Source: Periplaneta americana (lineage: Eukaryota; Arthropoda; Insecta; Blattodea; Blattidae). From it: a stretch of DNA of 64,000 bases. Below, in pieces: positions 55,684 to 64,000 of this stretch. How positions within the stretch are numbered: position 1 is the first letter of the stretch; each line of letters starts with the position of its first letter. The notes under the pieces are model-generated. The model was not told the origin of the DNA, made no database searches, and was given only the letters and a program-made list of their open reading frames with translations. The stretch is taken from NCBI RefSeq assembly GCF_040183065.1, contig NC_091130.1:20166859-20230858 (forward strand), written 5' to 3'. Made by a program: the position numbers and the translations under genes.

Positions 55684-56220
55684 CTAAGAGCAGGTTTGTC
55701 ACTGCAAAGCCAGCATTCTCCAATGTTTCTTATTTTTTGCCTTTCTCTTATGTAGTCTCCGCATATGATCCATACCTATATCTTAATGTCGTCTATCACC
55801 TGATATCATCTTCTGTCCTGAACTCTTCTCCCGTTCACCATTCCTTTCAGTGCATCCTTCAGTAGGCAGTTTCTTCTCAGTCGTGACCCGCCAAATTCCT
55901 TTTTCTCTTCCTGATCAGTTTCAGCATCATTCTTTCTTCATCCACTCTTTCCAACACAGCTTCATTTCTTATTCTGTCTGTCCATTTCACACGCTCCATC
56001 CTTCTCCATATCCACAATACTTCTAGTCGCTTCTTTTCACTTCGTCGTAATGTCCATGTTTCTGCCTCCATACAATGCCACACTCCACACAAAGCACTTC
56101 ACTGGTCTCTTCTTTAATTCTTTTTCCAGATTAAAAGCTATCTTTGCAATTGCTATCCTACTTTTTGACTTCCTGGCAGCAACTCGTGTTACTTCTTATA
56201 GTACACCCAAGTAGTGTTAA
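55684..56220 (-). pseudogene. LINE C-terminal fragment, second endonuclease-RT family
   Basis: Minus strand. An EAETWTLRRSEKKRLEVLWI-type segment, with the LYGxExWTL motif region, and WIWRRMERVKWTDRIRNEAV, then LERVDEERMMLKLIRKRKRN. After a frameshift come the GxVNGRR, GRRR and YQxIDDI motifs. The family differs from the main RTE family here but has the same C-terminal plan. The 3' end reads CAGCATTCTCCAATGTTTCT in reverse complement. Confidence 0.75.
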
Positions 56221-56302
56221 TCTTTTTATTTAATTTGCAAGAAAGTCGTCCATTGTATTTAAAAAACTGCAAAGGGAGAAATCATTCCTTATTAGAATAT
56301 TA

Positions 56303-57082
56303 ACTTACTTACTTGCTGGCTTTTAAGGATCCCGGAGGTTCATTGCCGCCCTCACATAAGCCCGCCATTGATCCCTATCCTGAGCAAGACCAATCCAGTC
56401 TCTATCATCACATCCCACCTCCCTCAAATCCATTTTAATATTATCTTCCCATCTACGTCTCGGCCCTCCAAAGGACTTTTCCCCTCTGGCCTCCCAACTA
56501 ATACTCTATATGCATTTCTGGATTCGCCCATACGTGCTACATGCCCTGCCCATCTCAAACGTCTGGATTTAATGTTCCTAATTATGTCCATGTACCATAT
56601 CTTATAACCTTATTCCTTTGCTGTGGTCGTGCCGGAGAATCAGTCCCATTCCGAGGCATATTGTTAGGTTTCGTAACAAGCTGTTTTTTACGGTGATGGG
56701 TTGTTAGCCCTTCCCCCAACCCCCAAGCTGGAGGACCACCTCTTATCGGCTGTCCACGACTGCTTATTCAATATATTCGCAGCTACCCTCCATATCGTGG
56801 TGACAGAATTTTTTCTCGTTGCCAAACTTTCAGAACGGCCCCGAGGTTCACTCAGCCTCCTATAAAATTGAGTACCGGGTCTTTCCCGGGGGTAAAAGGC
56901 GGTCAGAGCGTGGTGCCGACCACACCACCTCATTCTAGTGCCGAGGTCATGGAAAGCATGGGGCTCTACCTCCATGCCCCCAAGTGCCTTCATGGCATGT
57001 TACGGGGATACCTTTTACCTTTACCCTCCATATCTGGAGGCCGTCTCCTCTATCCGCAACCTGAGGACGCGCCATGCCGTGG
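56303..57082 (-). mobile_element. RTE-like copy I: internally deleted element with both termini
   Basis: Minus strand. 57082 to about 56592 is a GC-rich 5' region beginning CCACGGCATGGCGCG. It includes the reverse complement of GGGTCTTTCCCGGGGGTAAA and reaches CAGCAAAGGAATAAGGTTAT and AAGATATGGTAC. I recognise this as the 5' untranslated region running into the first endonuclease codons (the usual text continues to a TWNIRTL motif). It is joined directly to the family's 3' part (56588-56303: [13 protein letters not shown]-type region, GTTCCTTAAAAG equivalent and TTAC tail). A 12-bp duplication ATTAGAATATTA flanks the whole unit (56291-56302, 57083-57094), so it inserted as one piece. Confidence 0.8.
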
Positions 57083-57134
57083 ATTAGAATATTATAGGTT
57101 TATTAATTTGTTCTACAGAATAATCTCTGTAATA

Positions 57135-57245
57135 TTGACAATTAATATTTGAGGACAAAAATTCGCTCCGGCGCCGGGGCTCGAACCCGGGTTCTTGGTC
57201 CTACGTACCAAGCGCTCTGACCACTGAGCTACGCTGAATTCAATA
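57135..57245 (-). mobile_element. tRNA-like SINE, head-to-head pair, left member
   Basis: Minus strand: GCGTAGCTCAGTGGTCAGAG (A box) and CCCGGGTTCGAGCCCCGG (B box), then GCGCCGGAGCGAATTTTTGT and CCTCAAATATTAATTGTCAA. CTTGG and CCAAG could form an anticodon stem. Its partner is at 57450. Confidence 0.75.
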
Positions 57246-57449
57246 TCATTTAACATTCTCATAGCTAGCAGTGAATATTCTGTACAGATTACTGTGCACT
57301 TAACTGCGGAATCTCGGCCAAACAAGTCACTCAGCTGAGTGCGCCCCTTGTATAATGGCAGTTGACTTGGACATAAAACGTCAACGTATATGCCTAGCTT
57401 GGAGTCAGGCCAAGGAGGAGGAGGGTTCGATCCGGTGCTTTGGATTGGA
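57246..57449. other. Spacer between the SINE pair
   Basis: About 200 bp between the head-to-head units. Contains GAGGGTTCGATCCGGTGC, a B-box-like sequence just before the right unit. Confidence 0.5.
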
Positions 57450-57545
57450 TTCGGCGTAGCTCAGTGGTCAGAGCGCTTGGTATATAGAACCAAGGACCCG
57501 GCGCCGGAGCGAATTTTTCTCTTCAAATATTAATTGTCAATTCCT
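57450..57545 (+). mobile_element. tRNA-like SINE, head-to-head pair, right member
   Basis: GCGTAGCTCAGTGGTCAGAG, CGCTTGGTATATAGAACCAAG, then GGACCCGGCGCCGGAGCGAA and TCAAATATTAATTGTCAATT. The B-box segment is deleted relative to the left member. Confidence 0.75.
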
Positions 57546-57739
57546 TATCAGGTTCACTGATGATAGGAGTAAAAATCAGATTCGTACGGATAGTACTTAT
57601 CGAATAAAACTGTGTTAACATTTAGGGGAAAATTATTTTTTGTGAGAAAAGTATTCATTTGGGACTAATATGGTATTAAAATTTATTGTAGTACTCTATT
57701 CAAGGAATAAGCTTTAAATCGCCACAGTTAATATTGAGT

Positions 57740-58592
57740 CAGGGGCGGATGCAAGGAGGGGATTAAGGGGCTATATCCCCTCCCGAAATTTTGAGAAAAA
57801 TATGAAACAAGAAACAAAAATTATATTAATTTTAATTCGTGAGTGTACATAGGAATTAGAGGGTTTTCCACGTAAATTCTCTTTGCTAAAGTGTTAAATT
57901 CCAAGAACTGCAGGAAGACAAACACAGCGTTCTTACTTCAAGACAGAGAGTCATGAAGGGTATTTTAGGCTTTTAATTTTCCTTCTCTTCTTAGACTATT
58001 TCATTAGTCACCTCAAGGACAGGTTTTTAAATCATAAGGGAATCTTAAAGTCCATACAAACGTTTCTGTCTAAAAGCATAGTGTGAGCATCAGATGAAGA
58101 TTTAGAATCTGCTGTTGAGGTACCGTACATAAAAATGTAGAAGTAAAAGCTCATGAAGTACTGGATGAAATGTCTAAGAAGCCACGTCGCCTTCTTCTGT
58201 AAATGTCATTCTGTCATTGTTTTTGTATTGCAGTCATTATAAATGTTAAAATTAAAAAATTATGGTTTATTTAACAACGCTCGCAATTGCCGAGGTTATA
58301 TCAGCGTCGCCGGTGTACCGGAATTTTTTCCCTCAGGACTCCTCTTACATGCCAGTAAATCGACTGATATGAGGCCTGTCACATTTAAACACACTTAAAT
58401 GCCATCGAGCTGGGTTGGGGTAGAACCCGCAACTTCGAGCACAGAAGCCTATACCGACTACGCTACTCAGGCCAACTTGTAAATGTTTGTGACTCGGAAA
58501 CAAATTGTGAGTATATAAACTTATTTCTCATTACTCCATTTTTACTATCTCCTCAAATCCCTCCCCGAAAAAAAATCCTGCGCCCGTCCCTA
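57740..58592. mobile_element. Possible hAT-like element with nested SINE
   Basis: CAGGGGCGGATGCAAGGAGG at the left and CCTGCGCCCGTCCCTA at the right are roughly inverted, with pyrimidine/purine-rich subterminal stretches (CCCCTCCCGAAA, CTCCCCGAAAAA). The 8-bp flanks do not match, so boundaries are uncertain. A minus-strand SINE sits inside. Confidence 0.5.
58255..58478 (-). mobile_element. tRNA-derived SINE (third type)
   Basis: Minus strand: GGCCTGAGTAGCGTAGTCGG (A box), GAAGTTGCGGGTTCTACCCC (B box), GATGGCATTTAAGTGTGTTT, AGTCGATTTACTGGCATGTA, CACCGGCGACGCTGATATAA, ending GCGAGCGTTGTTAAATAAACC. The tail resembles those of the other SINEs (CGTTGTTAAATAA). Confidence 0.85.
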
Positions 58593-58741
58593 CCTATATT
58601 GTATAGGTAATCAATCCAGTTTGCAGTGGTTCATATTGTGCTCGTTTTTTGATTGCATTGTTAACTGCATGACTAAGCAGTCTAATCATTCTGATGTTTT
58701 AAATCTTATTTCTGCCCTCCGTAATCATATTCTCTGGACAT

Positions 58742-58834
58742 AAGTCAGTGCTAAACACAAGATCACAATAGGCCTAAGTTCCACTTGAAAATCTTTGTAT
58801 TGGTTATACAGAGATATAAAAAAATAGAATAAAT
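58742..58834. repeat. Direct repeat flanking RTE copy J, left
   Basis: GATCACAATAGGCCTAAGTT, CCACTTGAAAATCTTTGTAT and TTATACAGAGATATAAA recur almost identically at 59583-59676. Confidence 0.95.
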
Positions 58835-59261
58835 GTTGAAACTTGGACTCTCACTCTGAGAGAGGAACATAGGTTAAGGGTGTTTGAGAATAAGGTGCTT
58901 AGGAAAATATTTGGGGCTAAGCGGGATGAAGTTACAGGAGAATGGAGAAAGTTACACAACACAGAACTGCACGCATTGTATTCTTCACCTGACATAATTA
59001 GGAACATTAAATCCAGACGTTTGAGATGGGCAGGGCATGTAGCACGTATGGGCGAATCCAGAAATGCATATAGAGTGTTAGTTGGGAGACCGGAGGGAAA
59101 AAGACCTTTAGGGAGGCCGAGACGTAGATGGGAGGATAATATTAAAATGGATTTGAGGGAGGTGGGGTATGATGATAGAGACTGGATTAATCTTGCACAG
59201 GATAGGGACCGCTGGCGGGCTTATGTGAGGGCGGCAATGAACCTCCGGGTTCCTTAAAAGC
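58835..59261 (+). mobile_element. RTE-like retrotransposon copy J, 3' fragment
   Basis: Plus strand, uninterrupted C-terminal frame of 125 codons (58880-59257): [55 protein letters not shown] then RVP and stop. This is the consensus C terminus. Low decay suggests a recent insertion. A long (GTAA)n tail follows. Confidence 0.93.
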
Positions 59262-59262
59262 C

Positions 59263-59351
<89 letters not shown>
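59262..59351. repeat. (AAGT)n tract, expanded RTE tail
   Basis: About 22 perfect AAGT units directly after the GCCAGT end of RTE copy J. Confidence 0.98.
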
Positions 59352-59352
<1 letters not shown>

Positions 59353-59578
59353 GTTTAATTTAAGTAAAAAAAAATCTTGCTTTGTTCTTAACTTTTACAA
59401 TAAACTGTCTAGCTTTTATTAATCAGGTAATCTTTTAGTACTTTGATTTGTATTGTATTTGTAAATTTAATATTAATTATAATTGTAATTGTATTCTTAA
59501 TATCGTAGTTGTAATCCCTTGGTAGAGGGTAAGAGGCCTCATGGCCTTATCTCTACCAGATTAAATAAATATATATAC
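59352..59578 (+). mobile_element. LINE 3' end
   Basis: Untranslated-type sequence containing GGTAGAGGGTAAGAGGCCTC and ATCTCTACCAGATTAAATAA, with a TAAATA tail. It resembles the 3' ends of Jockey/CR1-like copies elsewhere in plan but no coding part remains. Confidence 0.5.
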
Positions 59579-59582
59579 TACG

Positions 59583-59676
59583 AGTCAATGTTAAACCCAA
59601 GATCACAATAGGCCTAAGTTCCACTTGAAAATCTTTGTATTAGTTATACAGAGATATAAACAAATAGAATAAATGC
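59583..59676. repeat. Direct repeat flanking RTE copy J, right
   Basis: Partner of 58742-58834. Confidence 0.95.
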
Positions 59677-60302
59677 TAACTAAATGACGGTGGATATGAA
59701 AAATTATGGTGTCAAAACGCAACCACTGAAATACAAATGCTGCGTGAATTAGAGCACGATCAGTATGGTGTACTGACGTCGGCGGACGGGAACAGATATA
59801 AAAATATGCAAACTGTGTGCCGTATTAACATTCAGGAGGGCAGTTTCAGTGTCGGCATCCTGCAAGACAAGGCTGCATCGACGGCTGCCTCTCTCATGGT
59901 CGCAGATGGTCTTCTGTCTCATTAGGAGCAGATAGCTGTCATTCGTCGTGGACGGGAGATCTCCGTGGAAAACACTGCAACCACCTCCACGTCGAATCAT
60001 CAGATAAGAGTCCTTCATTTGAGAGGTTCCCAACCGAGTTATTCTCCAAATGGGTGGCTGTGGTTACGGTGAAACCAAGTTCATAAGGCATGTTTAATAA
60101 CATCAAGAACATTGATTTATCGTGACTTTATGGCTCAGAACGTTCTTCTGCGCCTGCCCCAATATCTTATGTCTCATTCCACCTTCTCCTGATTTCATAC
60201 TTTAAGTTTTCCAATAGCGGTAAGTACATATCTAAAGGCTTACAGTGCAGCACGAGTATTTTGAAATATTTGTGTTTCTATAGGTCTACTATAAGCTATT
60301 AT
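59677..60302. other. No gene recognised
   Basis: A plus-strand frame (59737-59925, with YGVLTSADGNRYKNMQTVCR) lies in moderately GC-rich sequence but has no known domain and no convincing splice sites. It could be part of an unknown repeat. Confidence 0.4.
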
Positions 60303-60440
60303 TTTTTCTTCTTCAATTCTCGTTTTATACAGAGTGATTCACGACGAGTTACCGGCACTTACGGAGTATATTTCCAAAGACATTTTGAGCAAAAAAATGT
60401 CATAAATATGGGATGTATTCTCAATATTTAGTTCAAATAT
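60303..60440. repeat. Direct repeat flanking RTE copy K, left
   Basis: TTCTTCTTCAATTCTCG, CAGAGTGATTCACGACGAG and ATTTCCAAAGACATTTTGAG. The same order recurs at 61525-61645. Contains one end of the ACAGGGTGATTCACG family (compare 48247). Confidence 0.88.
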
Positions 60441-60457
60441 TATAAATGTATTAATTT

Positions 60458-61225
60458 AACGATTAGGGAAAACGCGGAAATTCTACTTGAAGCAAGTAAA
60501 GGGATAGGGTTGGATGTAAATCCCGAAAATACTAAGTACATGATTATGTCTCGTGATCAGAATATTGTACGAAATGGAAGTATAAAAGTTAGAGATTTAT
60601 TCTTCGAAGAGGTGGAAAAATTCAAATATCTTGGAGCAACAGTAACAAATATAAATGACACTCGGGAGGAAATTCAACGCAGAATAAATATGGGGAATGC
60701 GTGTTATTATTCGGTTGAGAAGTTTTGTCATCTAGTCTGCTGTCAAAAAATCTGAAAGTTAGAATTTATAAAACAGTTATATTACCGGTTGCTCTTTATG
60801 GCTGTGAAACTTGGACTCTCACTTTGAGAGAGAAACATAGGTTAAGGGTGTTTGAGAATAAGGTGCTTAGGAAAATATTTGGGGCTAAGAGGGATGAAGT
60901 TACAGGAGAATGGAGAAAGTTACACAACGCAGAACTGCACGCATTGTATTCTTCACCTGACATAATTAGGAACATTAAATCCAGACGTTTGAGATGGGCA
61001 GGGCATGTAGCACGTATGGGCGAATCCACAAATGCATATAGAGTGTTAGTTGGGAGGCCGGAGGGAAAAAGACTTTAGGGAGGCCGAGACGTAGATGGGA
61101 AGACAATATTAAAATGGATTTGAGGGAGGTGGGATATGATGATAGAGAATTGATTATTCTTGCTCAGGATAGGGACCAATGGCGGGCTTATGAGAGGGTT
61201 GCAATGAACCTTCGGGTTCCTTAAA
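60458..61225 (+). mobile_element. RTE-like retrotransposon copy K, 5'-truncated
   Basis: Plus strand from the TIRENAEILLEASKGIGLDV equivalent. [20 protein letters not shown]; one base lost near 60725 shifts the frame; then [35 protein letters not shown], and another loss near 61075. Ends GGTTCCTTAAAAGCCAGTAAG with a long AAGT tract. Confidence 0.92.
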
Positions 61226-61229
61226 AGCC

Positions 61230-61318
<89 letters not shown>
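61226..61318. repeat. (AAGT)n tract, expanded RTE tail
   Basis: About 22 AAGT units. Immediately followed by a SINE 3' end. Confidence 0.98.
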
Positions 61319-61319
<1 letters not shown>

Positions 61320-61524
61320 GTTATTTTACGACCCTTTATCAACATCTTAGGTTATTTAGCGTCTGAATGAGATGAAGGGGATAATGCCGGTGAAATGAGT
61401 CCGGGGTCCAGCACCGAAAATTACCCAGCATTTGCTCATATCGGGTTGAGGGAAAACTCCGGAAAAAACCTCAACCAGGTAACTTGTCCCGACCGGGAAT
61501 CGAACCCGGGCCACCTGGTTTCGT
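61319..61524 (-). mobile_element. tRNA-derived SINE, head truncated
   Basis: Same family as 22494-22722. On the minus strand CCAGGTGGCCCGGGTTCGATTC (B box), TTACCTGGTTGAGG, a TTTTTTCCGGAGTTTTCCC core, and a tail ending CGTAAAATAACC that abuts the AAGT tract. The A-box part is missing. Confidence 0.88.
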
Positions 61525-61935
61525 TTTTCTTCTTCAATTCTCGTCTTATACAGGGTGATTCACGAGGAGTTGACGAAGTATATTTCCAAAGACATTTTGA
61601 GCAAAAAATGTCATATAAATATGGGTCCTATTCTCAATATTTTCAGTTACAATAATTTTAAGTTGTTTCTAAAATACCGTTATTCTTTAGTCTAAGGGTA
61701 AAAGAATATTTCAGATAAAGAATGAACTATTCAGGAATTCCATAGTGACTTTGTACAGATTTTTTTTTTCGATTTTTAACCACAAAATTACATTTTTCTT
61801 ACGCACTTATCACAACAATTGTTACAAATCATGCCAGTTTTGTAAATTCTTTAAGACTGTACATGAAGATGCAGAATTAAAATGTAAAGAATCAAGTTCC
61901 TAAAGTCGTATGATTTGTAACAGAATTGACTTTTC
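61525..61935 (+). repeat. ACAGGGTGATTCACG repeat, single arm
   Basis: Begins as the direct repeat partner of 60303-60440 and continues with ATTTTCAGTTACAATAATTT, TCTAAGGGTAAAAGAATATT and CTTATCACAACAATTGTTAC. This matches the left arm of the inverted-repeat block at 48247, including the extra segment absent from that block's right arm. Confidence 0.75.
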
Positions 61936-62035
61936 GTTGTGCAACGAAATTTTACGAAGTTATATTTGTTGGGATCAAAATTTCTGCACATTTAAAGGAC
62001 AAAACTAAATTTCATTCAATAATTTATCTACAGTT

Positions 62036-63117
62036 ATCTCACTAGAGGTTTTGATTTATCTAGAGAAAATCAAAACTCGAGTGGGATTTAATTGACTATT
62101 ACACGATTAGAAGAAAGTATATAAAGATTAGAAGTAACGAAGTACTCCAATACAATTTGACTTACGAAAATACAACTGTCTTCAAATATATTATTGCATC
62201 ATCTCAAGATTACGCTAGATGGGAGTAGTGTGTTATGATTACGTAGCTTTTTTCTTGTTATCAGTTGTGCCAACTATGGAATCTTCATTGAACTCTGTGG
62301 ACGGTTACTAGTCAAGGCGGCTTTGTTGATTCAGTTTCATTTTTATTAAAACATTTGCATTCCACTTCACTCCTCCGGATCCCAGTAATCAACGTCACTT
62401 GACAGATGATTTTCAATAATCTTAATATTAAACAATCTCTGATACGTGACTATCCATAATATCATATAGCAGAAGCTATAACATAACCTAAATAATATAA
62501 ACAAGTGTTAGAAAAGTTTTAATTAGGGATGACGAAATAAACGAGAAACGTTTTAATTAAAGATGATGAAATAAAAAATAAACATGAATAATTTTAAAAG
62601 AAACAATTATTGAAAGTACAATTCAAATTTGAATGTTTTAGTGGTTGGTGGTTCAGTTCATGTTATATTGGACGAGTGCGTAAAAGAAGTGAACTCGTTG
62701 ATGTAGGCCTACATGGTGTATCCCTCAACTTATTCAGAATTGCCGAATGGTGCCCTTCATTTATTTGTAAATAGGATTTCAGGGAAGATGCACAGTTATG
62801 ACCAGTGATCTGTATTAAATTCTTGATCTTGAATGCCAATGCGAGACATATTTGAAAGTGCTGTGCATCGACTGGAGTGGTTTGTAATTTTCTGTTTTTT
62901 GACGTCCAGACCAGTGCAGTTTGCAATGTTGGCAAACAAAGAAACAAATGCTAGGGTAGTGATAAAAATAAACAAATGCTAGGGTCGCGATAAAATTAAA
63001 CAAATGCTAGGGACGCGATAAAATTGTGCGATAAGCAGCCATGATTGGTTGAAAGACGTCCTATTGTACCGTTTTATTGGTCAAAAGTAGTGTGACGTAG
63101 TAAAAGTGTAATAGTCA
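62036..63117. mobile_element. Hairpin-ended repeat family K, copy B
   Basis: Collinear with 25478-26955: TCTCACTAGAGGTTTTGATT, CAAAACTCGAGTGG, TTGACTATTACACGATTAGA, AGGCCTACATGGTGTAT, ending GTGTAATAGTCA. It lacks the MITE and the 157-bp duplication of copy A. The 29-bp repeats are at 62940-63025. Confidence 0.75.
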
Positions 63118-63133
63118 TCATAATACATTGGTC

Positions 63134-63656
63134 AGTCTGCTGTCAAAAAATCTGAAAGATAGAATTTATAAAACAGTTATATTACCGGTTGTTCTGTATG
63201 GTTGTGAAACTTGGACTCTCACTTTGAGAGAGGAACAGAGATTAAGGATGTATGAGAATAACGTTCTTAGGAAAATACTTGGGGCTAAGAGGGATGAAGT
63301 TACAGGAGAATGGAGAAAGTTACACAACACAGAGCTGCACGCATTGTATACTTCACCTGACATAATTAGAACCATAAAATCCAGACGTTTGAGATGGGCA
63401 GGACATGTAGCACGTATGGGCGAATCCAGAAATGCATATAGAGTCTTAGTTGGGAGGCCGGAGGGCAAAAGACCTTTGGGGAGGCCGAGACATAGATGGG
63501 AAGATAATATTAAAATGGATTTGAGGGAGGTAGGATATGATGGTAGAGACTGGATTAATCTTGCTCAGGATAGGGACCAATGGCGGGCTTGTGTGAGGGC
63601 GGCAATGAACCTCCGGGGTCCTTAAAAGCCAGTAAGTAAGTAAGTAAGTAAGTAAG
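63134..63656 (+). mobile_element. RTE-like retrotransposon copy L, 3' fragment
   Basis: Plus strand, open frame to 63625 with [55 protein letters not shown] and [20 protein letters not shown]. Short (GTAA)n tail (63632-63656). Exact 13-bp duplication TAATACATTGGTC at 63121-63133 and 63657-63669. Well preserved, so probably young. Confidence 0.95.
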
Positions 63657-63669
63657 TAATACATTGGTC

Positions 63670-64000
63670 TCTTAAATTGACTGAGGATATTGTGAATTAA
63701 ATCAATGGCTTTCCCAAAACATGCTATGAAATTTTTATATCGAAAAGGAAACAAAAAGGAGCAAAATTGTATTAAATTTTTATGCTTGAAATATCTCAAA
63801 GAGTAACCTCCTGAAATTCATATTACTTACGGTTCGTTCTGTATATGACTTGGTATAAGAAGTTGGCCAAACAGAGAAAAAGTGTAAATCCGAACACTAA
63901 CAGTTTAGCGGCAAGTAGAGCTGAAGTGGCCGTGACCACCCCGCAGTCCGGGAGCCCCTCAGTTCACGTGAGGTCAGCAGTCCATTGTGACAAGTCGCGT
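63670..64000. other. No gene recognised
   Basis: The first 180 bp contain CTCCTGAAATTCATATTACTTACGG and look repetitive. The last 140 bp (about 63860-64000) are GC-richer with an open plus-strand frame (KSVNPNTNSLAASRAEVAVT) running off the window. No domain recognised. Confidence 0.4.

Noticed and set aside
56688-56993. 101-codon frame often predicted as a hypothetical protein
   Set aside because: It lies in the RTE 5' region of an internally deleted copy and is open by composition.
57740-58592. Firm assignment as a hAT element
   Set aside because: Termini are only loosely inverted and the 8-bp flanks do not match, so it is listed only as possible.
59737-60033. Possible exon in GC-richer sequence
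   Set aside because: Open on both strands with no convincing splice sites or known domain; left unassigned.

Overview
This window is eukaryotic and almost certainly from an insect. Splice signals, tRNA-derived SINEs, DNA transposons of several superfamilies, non-LTR and Penelope-like retroelements, abundant (TAA)n-type microsatellites and a strongly AT-rich background all fit a large repeat-filled genome. The dominant retrotransposon (RTE-like, ending in a GTAA-repeat tail) and the SINE heads are ones I associate from memory with cockroaches and termites (Blattodea, for example Periplaneta). That attribution is recall and was not searched.

Nearly everything recognisable is mobile-element debris. 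I find one likely piece of a host gene: a 90-nt ankyrin-repeat exon on the minus strand at 37816-37905, with good acceptor, polypyrimidine and donor signals.

Layout. 1-8.2 kb: two serially inserted RTE copies. The second is split by a 4.4-kb hAT-like element, which holds a SINE, which holds a TTA-target MITE, which holds a Helitron. 8.2-15.3 kb: microsatellites, another RTE copy, a Tc1/mariner element split by a hAT-like element, and a mariner relic carrying a tRNA-derived SINE. 15.9-17.8 kb: a hAT-like element with a nested palindromic element. 17.95-21.7 kb: a 139-bp satellite of 27 units. 21.7-24.4 kb: a DDE transposase relic, a SINE, a Penelope-like RT fragment and a Helitron. 25.4-31.2 kb: a hairpin-ended repeat, a TTAA-flanked element carrying a 175-bp tandem array, a Jockey/CR1-like LINE, a mariner derivative and a Penelope endonuclease tail. 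31.3-37.4 kb: an old hAT relic split by a younger hAT, then RTE copies, one split by a GTF2IRD2-like hAT. 37.8-43.1 kb: the host exon, a SINE split by a TTAA MITE, and a multi-copy pseudogene between inverted repeats. 44.4-50.4 kb: a Merlin-like element, a palindromic tRNA-like element, a LINE inside an (ATATC)n array, and a 2.1-kb inverted-repeat block. 51.4-64 kb: a second copy of the 15.9-kb hAT, MITEs, LINE tails, five further RTE copies and more SINEs.

The element boundaries rest mainly on target-site duplications and on reconstruction of empty sites. Six DNA elements show exact or nearly exact 8-bp duplications (five hAT-like, one Merlin-like). RTE copies show 11-15 bp duplications. The transposase and RT reading frames are broken, so I see no element in the window likely to be autonomously active.
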